Source of the DNA: Leeuwenhoekiella blandensis MED217
Lineage (GTDB): Bacteria; Bacteroidota; Bacteroidia; Flavobacteriales; Flavobacteriaceae
DNA length: 64,000 nucleotides
NCBI RefSeq assembly: GCF_000152985.1
Contig: NZ_CH672395.1
Coordinates: 1,216,567 to 1,280,566 of the forward strand
Direction of reading: 5' to 3'
Under the pieces are notes generated by a model. The model was not told where the DNA came from and did not search any database. It saw only the letters and a list, made by a program, of their open reading frames with translations. Below, piece by piece: positions 54,088 to 63,983 of this stretch. Numbering within the stretch: position 1 is the stretch's first letter; each line of letters begins with the position of its first letter. Position numbers and translations under genes: made by a program.

Positions 54088-54148
54088 AGGAAAAGTTATT
54101 TAATTATCTTTATGAGATTTTTCCCTTAAAATGGATGAAGCATAAGAA

Positions 54149-55471
54149 TTGAATGATAACAACAATATAAATTTTGATTTTGTAAAAGAAATTAAAGAAC
54201 CTGGTGTTTACCAACTACTTTTTCCAAAGAAGGAAGTCGGGTTGGCAGTTATGGTTTTATTTGAGAAAATTGAAAACAAAACGCTACCAGATGGAAAATT
54301 CATCGAAAAGGATCTTCACGATGCGTTTGCGCAAATAAGCAAACCAAACGAGAGATACCCAAAAGAAATTTACAGTGAACATATTAAAGATCTTCAGGAA
54401 TACTTTTTAGACTACAACCAAGAAACTCAAAAATATTACTTTAAGGATTATGCACATAGGTTCTATGCCTATGCAAAGGAAACTTTAGAGGGTAACTTTA
54501 ATCCAACTCATATTGAAAAGATTTGTAGTCTTCTTACAGCTTCATTAAAACAAAGAGAAACTTTAGAGGATTTAAAGTTTTGGCTCAAATCAGAATTCAA
54601 AAAATATGAACCTGATCTTCGGGAACAGGTAGACTTTTTGGACAGACAGATTATTGAATCTGTAAATAAACTTAAAAACAATACCACAAATTCCGATAAG
54701 AATTTTATTGAACTCTTGCGAGAAGTAGAAAGCAATCTAGATAAAGCACAAGATCAGAGTAAAGAATTAGCAGCCGCGTATTCTGAAACTAAAGTGATAC
54801 GCTCAATCCTAGAAAAACGAGAAGATACAGATTCAGAAGCAGATGATTTAATAGCAGATGTTCACTTCTTTATCAAATATCTCAACGAGAGACTGGATTC
54901 TATAGATGGAAAATTAGATAGGATTCAACCAAAGATTAGACATTTATTTTCTATCCTAAATAGACCTCAGTTCAACAGCAAGATTGAAAAGTTTCTACAT
55001 TTTCTATTAGATAAGAGTACCGTGACCGGTAAAAAGGATACGGTTTTACCAAAGTCGGTACTGAATCCAGTTTTGCATATAGACACCCCTAATTTTACCA
55101 TTGTTGAGCGAGAAAGAGAATTATTTCCCTCTAAGCCAAAAAAAAGAGTTTCTTACAAATCAAATGAAGTTAAGATTGAGGAAAACACAAAAAGTATATT
55201 AAAAGTACTCACTCAACAGGATTTGATTAGAAAATGGGAACAACACATTATTGCCGAAATAGAATTAAGAGGTGGCATCGATTTATCCGCAACGTTCTTT
55301 GAAATTATGGAAGATACTAATGATGGACAGATAGCTGTAAGTGCAATATACAGTTCAATACAACAAGCACGTAAATCAAAAAGATTTGATTTTAAAATGA
55401 ATAAAACTAAACAGACCAACAGTAAAATAGAGCATATTAGTTTATGGAAGATGAACATACAAAAGATATAA
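54149..55471 (+). CDS. jetA: Wadjet JetA-like protein (DUF3375 type, MukF-like kleisin)
   Basis: This 440-residue protein has the size and layout of JetA: an N-terminal winged-helix-like part (NFDFVKEIKEPGVYQLLFPK), coiled-coil middle segments (LLREVESNLDKAQDQSKELAAAYS, then LDSIDGKLDRIQPKIRHLFS), and a C-terminal winged helix. JetA is the kleisin of the Wadjet SMC complex, which detects and cleaves circular plasmid DNA. The start is a TTG at 54149, with an in-frame stop 6 bp upstream. It overlaps jetB by 28 bp. Assignment rests mainly on gene order. Confidence 0.78.
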   Translation: MNDNNNINFDFVKEIKEPGVYQLLFPKKEVGLAVMVLFEKIENKTLPDGKFIEKDLHDAFAQISKPNERYPKEIYSEHIKDLQEYFLDYNQETQKYYFKDYAHRFYAYAKETLEGNFNPTHIEKICSLLTASLKQRETLEDLKFWLKSEFKKYEPDLREQVDFLDRQIIESVNKLKNNTTNSDKNFIELLREVESNLDKAQDQSKELAAAYSETKVIRSILEKREDTDSEADDLIADVHFFIKYLNERLDSIDGKLDRIQPKIRHLFSILNRPQFNSKIEKFLHFLLDKSTVTGKKDTVLPKSVLNPVLHIDTPNFTIVERERELFPSKPKKRVSYKSNEVKIEENTKSILKVLTQQDLIRKWEQHIIAEIELRGGIDLSATFFEIMEDTNDGQIAVSAIYSSIQQARKSKRFDFKMNKTKQTNSKIEHISLWKMNIQKI

Positions 55472-56091
55472 GGGTACAGTTTTTAGACCATCCTGATACA
55501 GAAGAACTATTTGCTTCCTTAGACTATATGTTGAAGGATGGTGTACATTTTCAAAGGGAAGGAAGTCAGGCAAGATATTACAATTACATCTACTCTAATG
55601 TAGATAGCTTAAAAGCGTACTACCAGTTTTTATTTAATGTTGAATTGACATTTGGCGGTACCGAAACAAGAGGTTATTACTACTTAGATTTTATTGGTAA
55701 CACAAGGGGTCAAATAGATGCTGGGCATAGATATCATATGAAGAGCGAACACGTTATAATTGGCTTTATCATTTACAAGATTTTTTTCATTGATAATCAA
55801 ATTGATGTGGCTTCGGTAGAAGACTTGCAAAAAAAGATTAGGACCGATTACGAAGATTTAAAACCTGGTATTTACAGATTGATTGCAAAATCAAGGAATA
55901 CCAATCCCGGGAATTTAAATGACGATGCCATAGATTCAACTGTAGAATCTGCACTTAGAGAATTCAAAAAAATTGGTTGGGTAACATTAAAGGATGATGA
56001 GTTCGACCTGTTACCAGCTTTCGATAGGTTGATTGCCATACACGAAGACCACATAAATAATATAGATGAAACTCTAAATGAATTGAAATGA
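55444..56091 (+). CDS. jetB: Wadjet JetB-like protein (MukE/MksE type)
   Basis: This 215-residue protein has the tandem winged-helix layout of MukE/MksE/DUF4194 proteins, which bind the kleisin and regulate the SMC ATPase. A recognisable section is TRGYYYLDFIGNTRGQI ... EHVIIGFIIYKIFFID, followed by DDEFDLLPAFDRLIAIHE. It overlaps jetA by 28 bp and jetC by 4 bp (ATGA), so all three are translationally coupled. Confidence 0.8.
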   Translation: MEDEHTKDIRVQFLDHPDTEELFASLDYMLKDGVHFQREGSQARYYNYIYSNVDSLKAYYQFLFNVELTFGGTETRGYYYLDFIGNTRGQIDAGHRYHMKSEHVIIGFIIYKIFFIDNQIDVASVEDLQKKIRTDYEDLKPGIYRLIAKSRNTNPGNLNDDAIDSTVESALREFKKIGWVTLKDDEFDLLPAFDRLIAIHEDHINNIDETLNELK

Positions 56092-59000
56092 AGAGATACC
56101 CTAGAATAAAAAGACTATCTACTTTGGGCATCGTGCATCATCAATCATTTGATTATGATTTTAATCCATTCAGAACAGATTTTGTTGGCGAAGGTGGTTC
56201 TGGTAAGAGTATGATTGCAGATATTTTGCAACTCATTTTTGTAGGTTCTGCTGCCTTTCATTCACCTACAGATAGTAGTGAGCCAAGGAAACCCAAAACT
56301 ATGGTGTTAAGGACATCTGGTAAAGGTACAGATATGGGTTACGCTTTTATCAATATAAAACTCGAAAAAGATGCCTTTGTAGTTATAGGTATATATCTTG
56401 AAAGTACCGGAAGCTCACGTTCTTTTATTATTCAGCAAGGAGAAAATTTTGAACCAGAAGATGAATTGCTTCCATTTAGTAAAGCCCTTAGTTTTTCAGA
56501 TTTTCTAAAGGACAACAGTATTTTACCAATAGAAGATTTAAAAAATCACATATTCGACACCAAAGGATATGTATGCGAATCTTGGACACGACCAGACAAG
56601 TTTCACAAACTGTTGTTTGAAAACTTTATTATACCGGTTGACTTGTCCATCAACCAAGAATCACTAAAGAGCTATGCTAAAATCATTCAGGCATTCTCTA
56701 GAGAATCTTTAGACATCAAGAAAAGCGAAAAAATTCAGGAATTTCTATTCGGAAGTGACAAAGAAAAAGAGCTGAAACTAGAATTTGATAAAGCTGTTGA
56801 AGAATTGAGTGGCGATATCCGTCAGTTTGAATCTAACAGGGATGAGATAGATATGTTAACCCACAAGCAGACAGAGCTGCAAGATCTTCTCAATCTGAAA
56901 AAGAAAAGGGACAAAGCAAAGAGCGAATTTTTAAACACAAAATTTCATTATTTAAATCAGCAGATAAATCTATCTAATGGTAAAATGACTGAAAAGTTAG
57001 ATGCCTTTTTTAATAATCGAAACACATTAAATGGACTTAAGAATTTTGCAGAAACTAAAGTTGAAGAGCTGAAATTAAATATACCTGCTCTAGACGAAGA
57101 CTTTGAAAAGGCTTCTGCGGAAAGGATGATATGGCAAGGAAAAAGCAAGAATTTGAAAAAGTATTTTTCTTGGATGCAATATTTTGAAAAGACAGGGGAA
57201 GAACTTTCAGAACATTATCACAGTTATCATAAAAACAAGCAGGACATTGAGCGAATAGCACAATTAAAGTCCTTACTAAAGTATAATAATATCTACGGCT
57301 TCTTCGGGAACAATGATAAGCTTGACAAGAGCACTTTATTGAATATCGCCGAAACGATAAAGGGATTTGAGTCTTCACTAGAAGAAAAAAGGAAACTCAA
57401 AGTGCTAAACAATTTGGACGATACCGCTTCACTTGCGCATTGGGCATTAAATCTCAAACGGAAGTTGAACTTAAAAGAGGAAAGTGTAGTTCACAAATAT
57501 CAAAACGATAATATTACCACCGAAGAACCTACAAACGGGATAAAGGAAAGATATATTCCAGAGCCAAAACTGCTCATTAAAAATCTGCAAATCACAAAGG
57601 ATCAAGATGATGGTTTTTGGATAGACTTGGGTGGGGTTCGCGAGTATATTCCGTATGTAAAAAAACCAATTTTTGATACGGGTAACTCAGATAAAATCAA
57701 AGATTATTTTTCAAAACAAAAAACAACTTTAGAAAATGATATTAAAGATTTAGAAAAGGAATTGAAGAGTTGGACAATTTTAAAAGAGCTTTTAAATAAC
57801 TTGGAAAACGCATCAACATATCTTTTGTCTTGGGAATCAAAAGATGTTAACTCTAAGTTTGACAAGCACGAACTGTTTGGGGAAACCCCAGATACCATAA
57901 AGCAATATTTGAAATTACTGGATGAAGATGAACTGATAGATGACGGTTTAAGAATGGCAAATAAGGTCTATAAGAAGATAGATGAAAAGCGTTCTGAAAA
58001 TATTTCGTTAATTAAGGGGTTAGAGACAAACCTAAAAACAATTTCAATTCCTGAAATCGAAGAAGATGTTAACCAACTAACCGTAAAATATAACTATGAA
58101 GTAAAAGATACGAATGGTTTTGTCAGATTGAAAAAAACGTTAGTTCAAAAAAAAGATTTCTATGACACTTTTGTTTCAAAGCTTCAAGAAGAGATAAAAA
58201 ATGAAATAGCTGTTGAAGATTTAAAATTTGAAGACAAAGCAATAGATGTTTTTAAGACAGATTTGCAAAAATTAATTGCTGACCATCCAAAAATCACTTC
58301 AGAAACTTATCAGGATGAGATTGAACTTTCTTCAGATTTATTAGAAGAAAAGGATACCCTAAATGCAGAATGTCAAAAACACTACAATACTAAATACGTT
58401 TTAGTGATAAAGGAATTTTTGAAAGAAAAAGCCAATCGCTATTTAGAAACAGATGATTTTAGACAAATATGCTCTGAAATTCTACCACCAGAGATTTTTT
58501 CAGAGAAGGATTTAGAAGATGATGAAATCATTCCACGTATAAAAAAGTTACTCAATGATATCAACATCAAGAATAAGCAGCTCAACATAAGAAAACTTCA
58601 AAAACTAACGAGTATAGTGGATAAGGTTCGTAATGAAGTAAGTGAACAGATATATTACTCAAGAAAAATTAGGGATTTTATAGATGCAGATGATAAGACG
58701 ATAACTGGCGGTCACAGAGCTAAATTGTCTATTAATTTTGAAAATAGCTATCCTAAAGAGTGGATGGAAGATTTTATTGATAAAATACGGGAAGACATTC
58801 GAGTATCAAGTGAGAATAATCTATTCAATGATTTACAGGGCGTTTCTAATGAATTAGAAAAATATACATCGCTAGAAGAAAAAATGCAGGAAGCATTTTA
58901 TAGATGTGGCGGTTCTAGAAATTTAAAGCCTAAAATTATAGAATTACTCAACCCTAAATCATATTATGGGTTAAACTTTACTATCAAATCCTTGCACGGA

Positions 59001-59339
59001 AAAACCAATCCAGGAAGCACGAGTCAGACCTATGCAGCAATTGCACTTTTATGTATTGCTAGGCTATCACTAATTAATAGAGTTGCCAAGGACAAAGTAA
59101 GGGATGGGATAAGGTTTATGCCTATTGACGAGGCTGCTGGTCTAGGAAGTAATTTCGATATGCTTTACGATATCGCCAAAGCTAATGATTACCAGATTAT
59201 TTCGTTGTCAATTCAGCCTTATAAAGTTGATATGCTAAACCAGTATATCTACTTACTTCATAATAATCTAGAAGAATCTGATAAAGTAAATTATGAACCA
59301 GTTCCAATATTTGGGGATTTTGATGATAACTTAAATTAA
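56088..59339 (+). CDS. jetC: Wadjet JetC-like SMC ATPase (MukB/MksB type)
   Basis: This 1083-residue SMC-like ATPase has Walker A GEGGSGKS at residues 34-41 and a C-terminal ABC part with a signature-like NPGSTSQTYAAIALL and Walker B-like IRFMPIDEAAGLGSNF. Long coiled coils lie in between (for example TGEELSEHYHSYHKNKQDIERI), interrupted by a hinge near the middle (KYNYEVKDTNGFVRLKK). JetC is the motor that extrudes DNA loops in the Wadjet complex. The length agrees with the family. It starts within the jetB stop codon. Confidence 0.87.
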   Translation: MKRYPRIKRLSTLGIVHHQSFDYDFNPFRTDFVGEGGSGKSMIADILQLIFVGSAAFHSPTDSSEPRKPKTMVLRTSGKGTDMGYAFINIKLEKDAFVVIGIYLESTGSSRSFIIQQGENFEPEDELLPFSKALSFSDFLKDNSILPIEDLKNHIFDTKGYVCESWTRPDKFHKLLFENFIIPVDLSINQESLKSYAKIIQAFSRESLDIKKSEKIQEFLFGSDKEKELKLEFDKAVEELSGDIRQFESNRDEIDMLTHKQTELQDLLNLKKKRDKAKSEFLNTKFHYLNQQINLSNGKMTEKLDAFFNNRNTLNGLKNFAETKVEELKLNIPALDEDFEKASAERMIWQGKSKNLKKYFSWMQYFEKTGEELSEHYHSYHKNKQDIERIAQLKSLLKYNNIYGFFGNNDKLDKSTLLNIAETIKGFESSLEEKRKLKVLNNLDDTASLAHWALNLKRKLNLKEESVVHKYQNDNITTEEPTNGIKERYIPEPKLLIKNLQITKDQDDGFWIDLGGVREYIPYVKKPIFDTGNSDKIKDYFSKQKTTLENDIKDLEKELKSWTILKELLNNLENASTYLLSWESKDVNSKFDKHELFGETPDTIKQYLKLLDEDELIDDGLRMANKVYKKIDEKRSENISLIKGLETNLKTISIPEIEEDVNQLTVKYNYEVKDTNGFVRLKKTLVQKKDFYDTFVSKLQEEIKNEIAVEDLKFEDKAIDVFKTDLQKLIADHPKITSETYQDEIELSSDLLEEKDTLNAECQKHYNTKYVLVIKEFLKEKANRYLETDDFRQICSEILPPEIFSEKDLEDDEIIPRIKKLLNDINIKNKQLNIRKLQKLTSIVDKVRNEVSEQIYYSRKIRDFIDADDKTITGGHRAKLSINFENSYPKEWMEDFIDKIREDIRVSSENNLFNDLQGVSNELEKYTSLEEKMQEAFYRCGGSRNLKPKIIELLNPKSYYGLNFTIKSLHGKTNPGSTSQTYAAIALLCIARLSLINRVAKDKVRDGIRFMPIDEAAGLGSNFDMLYDIAKANDYQIISLSIQPYKVDMLNQYIYLLHNNLEESDKVNYEPVPIFGDFDDNLN

Positions 59340-59362
59340 CTGGAAAACTGCTCATTGCCATA

Positions 59363-60316
59363 ATGAAGAAAAACGTAGAGTGGAAATATTTAATTGGTCT
59401 TAACCAGTTGTACGAGAAGGGTAGAACTAACCTTAGAATCGAGAATAATAGTTTTATCAAACAAGTATTGATGAGGCAGAAAAAGCTAATAAAACCAAAA
59501 ATGGGCAATCCTAAAATATTGGAAGCCAAATATGGTTATAAGGACTATTACAAAGAGGAATTTTTGAGCTACTTTGAGTACTATTCCAAGTTTTTTGAAA
59601 AAGCGGGATTAGAAAGTAACGCCCACAAAACCTACAATGAAGACGATTTAAAAAGTTTGGCTTTCATTTATTATCAAAAAGACCAGCTGAAGAAGAATCT
59701 AACAACCGAATATACATTTTCAACAAGAGTCTTCAAGGGTAAAGGTGCTAAATATTTAACTAATAAACCCAGTTTGCGCAATGCCGTATTACAGCTTTTA
59801 GAGATTGATGAATTTCCAGAGAAAGACCCGAAGAATGCTCAATGGCGATTTGTAGTCGATTGTGAAGATCCTAAGTTGGTTGTTATTTGCGAAAACATAG
59901 CCTGCCTTAAAGTGCCTTATGAATACAAACAAAATAACATTGAGTTATGGTACGTAGGCGGTAATAATACAAATCCTTTAAAGGATATTTCTGCGAAGAA
60001 AATAGAATTACCTCTCTTTTATTTTTGCGATTGGGACCATCACGGACTATCTATTTATTCTAGAATAAAAGGCATCTTTCAGGAAAAAGGAAAAGAAATA
60101 AGACTAGTTGAACCTACCACATTAGATAATGCACTACCTGTAGATTCACCACACCACAATAGTAAGTGGCGCAAAAAGGAATTTTCAGGATTAAAAAAAG
60201 AGAACTTTTCTGTGCAACAACAAGACATAATTAACAACTTGATTCAAGATAATATATGGGTAGAAGAAGAATCAATGGATTTGTTAGAACTTCTGGGAAT
60301 GAAAAGTTTAAATTAA
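59363..60316 (+). CDS. jetD: Wadjet JetD-like TOPRIM nuclease
   Basis: This 317-residue protein is the nuclease subunit of the Wadjet set. Its C-terminal TOPRIM domain shows E177-N178 (VVICENIAC) and the D-x-D motif D223-W-D225 followed by HHGLSIYSRI, as in JetD/DUF2220 proteins. The N-terminal ~160 residues would be the DUF3322-like arm and look short compared with most JetD proteins. The gap to jetC is 23 bp, and a Shedu-type gene starts 10 bp downstream. It would cut circular DNA after the SMC complex stalls. Confidence 0.83.
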   Translation: MKKNVEWKYLIGLNQLYEKGRTNLRIENNSFIKQVLMRQKKLIKPKMGNPKILEAKYGYKDYYKEEFLSYFEYYSKFFEKAGLESNAHKTYNEDDLKSLAFIYYQKDQLKKNLTTEYTFSTRVFKGKGAKYLTNKPSLRNAVLQLLEIDEFPEKDPKNAQWRFVVDCEDPKLVVICENIACLKVPYEYKQNNIELWYVGGNNTNPLKDISAKKIELPLFYFCDWDHHGLSIYSRIKGIFQEKGKEIRLVEPTTLDNALPVDSPHHNSKWRKKEFSGLKKENFSVQQQDIINNLIQDNIWVEEESMDLLELLGMKSLN

Positions 60317-60326
60317 AAATAAAGAT

Positions 60327-61511
60327 TTGGTAGAGATAGAAAAAATAGATTCAAAACTTGTATTAAAATACTATTCCGACTATGAGCCTACGGAATGGCT
60401 AGATAAGAAATTAGAAACGCTAATTCCTTTTAAAATCAAGCATATTTTTAATGTAGGAAGTAAGTCTCTACTTAAAAAGATTGAAAATGAATTTCAAGAA
60501 TCTGAGTACTTCTTTGAGATTGGCGAATTAATGGATGGCTACTATGGTGTTTACAGAGAAGTTTTGGGTGTGTCTAATACATTTTTCTTTCATAAATCTT
60601 TGGATATTAAACTCGACTATTTTTTCGTAAAATCTAAATCCTCACTTCTGTTGCAAATAGATAAACATTTGCAAGAAGACATTTATATTGGTGGTCCAAA
60701 AGAAACTATATTACCAATCGAAGAATTTGAAAAACTCATTAAAATTTTCCCCACTACTCACGAAATTACCCTATATCGTCAGGCAAAAGTCACATCAGTT
60801 TTAAAGAATTATTTTGACTATATTACAGATAAGGAAGAATCTTATCAAAACTATCTAAACAATAAAACACCCAACTATGGTAGCAACTTAAGAAAAACGT
60901 TTCGGGAAGCCGATATTGTCAAATATCAAACGCTTTTAGAGAAACTAAAGGAAATGCTTTCCAATGAAGTGAAGTACACAGAACATCAATGGCAAGCTGA
61001 AATTATTGAAATAATATTATTACTATTTCCTAAATACATCGCGGTATTTGACGAAGTAAAGTTTAAGGACATCTACAATAACAAAACCAGAAGACTAGAT
61101 TACGGATTAATCGATTTTATGGGGAATCTAGACATTGTTGAAATAAAAATTCCTTTTGATAAGAACATCGTATCGGCTAACCCTTACAGAGATAATCACA
61201 TTCCAAATAAGGATTTATCTGGAACAATAATGCAAATAGAGAAATACATATTTTATTTAAACAAAACTGGGGCAAACGGGGAAAAAAGATTGACTGAAAA
61301 ATACAAAGACCAACTACCAGAAAAATTGAAAATTAAGATTACAAACCCGAATGGAATGATTATTATGGGAAGAGATAATAACCTAACAGAAAGTCAACTT
61401 TCAGATTTTGAGATAATTAAAAGGAAGTACAAGAACATAATAGATATTTTTACATACGACGATTTAATGCGTAGAATGGAAATAATGTTGGCGCAGCTAG
61501 AACGGATATAA
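60327..61511 (+). CDS. sduA: Shedu-type nuclease SduA (DUF4263)
   Basis: This 394-residue protein has an N-terminal region without a clear family and a C-terminal DUF4263 PD-(D/E)XK nuclease core, with D258 (RRLDYGLIDF) and E272-I-K274 (DIVEIKIP) as the metal-binding and catalytic residues. That is the single-gene Shedu defence protein. It starts at a TTG at 60327 only 10 bp after jetD, so it is likely cotranscribed with Wadjet, a combination discussed in the findings. It ends 20 bp before the convergent DUF3800 gene. Confidence 0.85.
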   Translation: MVEIEKIDSKLVLKYYSDYEPTEWLDKKLETLIPFKIKHIFNVGSKSLLKKIENEFQESEYFFEIGELMDGYYGVYREVLGVSNTFFFHKSLDIKLDYFFVKSKSSLLLQIDKHLQEDIYIGGPKETILPIEEFEKLIKIFPTTHEITLYRQAKVTSVLKNYFDYITDKEESYQNYLNNKTPNYGSNLRKTFREADIVKYQTLLEKLKEMLSNEVKYTEHQWQAEIIEIILLLFPKYIAVFDEVKFKDIYNNKTRRLDYGLIDFMGNLDIVEIKIPFDKNIVSANPYRDNHIPNKDLSGTIMQIEKYIFYLNKTGANGEKRLTEKYKDQLPEKLKIKITNPNGMIIMGRDNNLTESQLSDFEIIKRKYKNIIDIFTYDDLMRRMEIMLAQLERI

Positions 61512-61531
61512 GATTTTTGGAATTTGAGAAT

Positions 61532-62656
61532 CTATTCTTGCTCAATGAGAGTATTAAGGGTGTGCATTCTGCTTTGTTCAGTTGTACCAGTTATTTGATG
61601 AAAAAAGCCTGGATTGTGGTTATCAGATTTAGAAATAATCTTCACGTAAAGCTGAAGATTGCTTTTTTGTAAATCATTTAATTTTTCAAACTCTGAGATT
61701 ATTAGTTTTTCAGGATGATTATTTATGAAACTATGATATTTAGAGGTTAAGCCTACTATGATATCGGAAAATTGAATCATAATTTCTGATTTTGAATCTT
61801 TGAATACATAGTTGTTCAAAGTCCTTTTTCCATCAATAAGATTAAATCGACCTATAATTTTTTGGATGGCATCTTCATTGTCAAACGTATGTGTAGAGTT
61901 TTTGAACATATAAATTTGTTTGATGTAAAACTGGTAAAACTCTTCTATTAACATATTATCTTTTTCTCCGCCTAGAAAAGGCATTTTTCGCTCCATACCT
62001 GAAAAGTCAAGTATTTCTTTGAGAATTTTTAGACTTTTCTGATTTTTTACATTTTCATTGTCATAGCTGGTTATAGCTATAATTTTTATTATAAATTCAG
62101 GAATATCTTCCTCACTTATGTTTGGGTATTTAAAATCAAAAAATAGAGCTCTAGTTTCATCTAAGTGTTCTCTAAGAACTTGGTGCATAACATCTTTTAG
62201 CTCTGCAATAAAATGAGGTCCACGGTCTAACAATTCTTTACGATTCATAAGTGCAGAATCCACAATATCAACTATAGAATAATACAAAAGATTAATACTA
62301 GAAAGATGAACTAATATATCTTCATTATCAATAAATTGTAGATAGGTATTTATTTTTTGAGAGTTTAAGCAACTTATAAAATCGCCACTAGCTAAATGTT
62401 TGAACTTGATTTCCTTTACATTTTTTTGCAATTGTAAAGAATCCTTAAGCTCTTTGAAGTTGAATACATTCCCAGCATCAACTATTCCACCCAAAACAAA
62501 ACTACCAGTTATTGAGGAGTTGAAATCTGTTTCTTTGGTGTATAGTTTTCTCGGGTTATTGGATTCATCATAGAAAAAATGATATTTTCCATCAAAGTTG
62601 ATATGTGGAGCGAGTGATTTCTGACCATCTCTTATTTTGTTTATGGGAAAATCCAT
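61532..62656 (-). CDS. DUF3800 domain protein
   Basis: This 374-residue protein fits DUF3800, a family with an RNase H-like fold. Acidic residues typical of the family are D30-E31 (YHFFYDESNN), an LFFDFKYPN segment in the middle and the C-terminal IMIQFSDIIVGL block. No membrane segments or signal. It is the second gene of a two-gene minus-strand operon, 10 bp after the 438-residue gene. DUF3800 proteins are frequent in defence and mobile regions, but their biochemistry is largely unknown. Confidence 0.75.
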   Translation of the reverse strand: MDFPINKIRDGQKSLAPHINFDGKYHFFYDESNNPRKLYTKETDFNSSITGSFVLGGIVDAGNVFNFKELKDSLQLQKNVKEIKFKHLASGDFISCLNSQKINTYLQFIDNEDILVHLSSINLLYYSIVDIVDSALMNRKELLDRGPHFIAELKDVMHQVLREHLDETRALFFDFKYPNISEEDIPEFIIKIIAITSYDNENVKNQKSLKILKEILDFSGMERKMPFLGGEKDNMLIEEFYQFYIKQIYMFKNSTHTFDNEDAIQKIIGRFNLIDGKRTLNNYVFKDSKSEIMIQFSDIIVGLTSKYHSFINNHPEKLIISEFEKLNDLQKSNLQLYVKIISKSDNHNPGFFHQITGTTEQSRMHTLNTLIEQE

Positions 62657-62666
62657 TATGAATTTA

Positions 62667-63983
62667 TTATGTGGTAATTGTGTTGTAATTCATTGAAGCA
62701 TAAGGATGGAAATCTGGCGTATAACTTATTAATTCTCCATCTATGAATTTGTGATGTCCTATATTTGGAAAGTATTCCATATCAATAGGGTGTTTTGCTT
62801 TCGGATTATGAAATAAGTTTAAACCTTCTCGCCAAGTCTCTTTTGTGTCCTCTGAGACCTTATATTTAAATGAAATTGGGTCAAAACTTTGTGGGTCTGG
62901 ATTTACACAATCTCCTATTCGAATAACTATCTGTCCCTCTTCTGCAAAGCCAGCTTGAATTCCCATACGTGTGAATTTGGCTAAGGTACCTGTAGCTGAA
63001 AATAGTATCGCACTTACATATTCAGTATCAGGTTGGTCAAAAAAACCTGTTGGGATTATTTTTCCTGAAGGCTTGGTGTAACTATTTGCTTTTACAGTCT
63101 TGATGATTTCTTTACCCTTCTCATCTTTCTCAGAAATTTGCTTATGACCATATAGATACTCTGTAAGAGCAACAAAAGACCATATCATAGAGGCGTCGCT
63201 ATGAAAATCTGCGATTGCAAAAACAAGAGGCCTGTTCTTTACGTGGTCAAGTTTCCAATATTCCTTTCTCAATTTAGAGTAAAGAGCACTACCATAACGC
63301 AGAGGAGTTTCATTTTTTAGCTTTTCTTCAATGTCCTGTAGAGTAGTTGAACGAGGTTGTATATGGACTAGTTTAGGAGGATCATTTTTACGACCTAAAA
63401 TAACTGCTTCTACAGCAATAGTTAAGTCATCTTTTTTAATCAAAAAGTCAGGTCTATTAAATTCTCTAAGCATTTCAAATTCTAATTCTATGAAGGAAGC
63501 AAAAAGATATAGCTCCCAAAGACGTGCATCAAATCCATTTATGGATTGAAATTGTTCTACAAAATTACCATCTATATCATCTAAATGATTAGATATTTCT
63601 ATAATAGCTTGTTTTGAAGCTTTTGAACCTTTACTGTTTTTGAGGTTCTTGAAATAAGGATGAAGTTTTTCTGGTGATTGATTTACCTCGAATAGCTTAA
63701 GGCCTTTTGGAGGGCCACCTTGTTCAACAATAGTCAAATTTTGAGAACTATGCCACTTCATTGAATTAGTTAGAGCGGTTATGCATTTTTCTTCTGTAGT
63801 GTAATCTGTTTTGATTTCAAATGCGCGAAACTGCCTATTTTCATCCCTTGCCATTAGTATGTAATTATAGTCTTTGTCTGTATAGTCAAGAATAACAACC
63901 CCTAAAATAGTGTTAGTGTCATTAGTATAATAGTGTAGTTCTTTGGCAAGAAAATTTATAAACGGATGCCTTGTAAAAAGCAT
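62667..63983 (-). CDS. Uncharacterised protein with possible nuclease core
   Basis: This 438-residue soluble protein is not from a family I can name with confidence. Its N-terminus (LGVVILDYTDKDYNYILMARD) and the middle look like a defence or mobile-element protein. Around residues 165-194 the run ASFIELEFEMLREFNRPDF and then AVEAVILGRK resemble a PD-(D/E)XK core with D179 and E192, though the usual Lys is Val194. The C-terminal half (SAILFSATGTLAKFTRMGIQAGF) has no recognised motif. The ATG at 63983 is only 17 bp from the window edge; the gene appears complete. It leads the operon with DUF3800. Confidence 0.6.
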   Translation of the reverse strand: MLFTRHPFINFLAKELHYYTNDTNTILGVVILDYTDKDYNYILMARDENRQFRAFEIKTDYTTEEKCITALTNSMKWHSSQNLTIVEQGGPPKGLKLFEVNQSPEKLHPYFKNLKNSKGSKASKQAIIEISNHLDDIDGNFVEQFQSINGFDARLWELYLFASFIELEFEMLREFNRPDFLIKKDDLTIAVEAVILGRKNDPPKLVHIQPRSTTLQDIEEKLKNETPLRYGSALYSKLRKEYWKLDHVKNRPLVFAIADFHSDASMIWSFVALTEYLYGHKQISEKDEKGKEIIKTVKANSYTKPSGKIIPTGFFDQPDTEYVSAILFSATGTLAKFTRMGIQAGFAEEGQIVIRIGDCVNPDPQSFDPISFKYKVSEDTKETWREGLNLFHNPKAKHPIDMEYFPNIGHHKFIDGELISYTPDFHPYASMNYNTITT

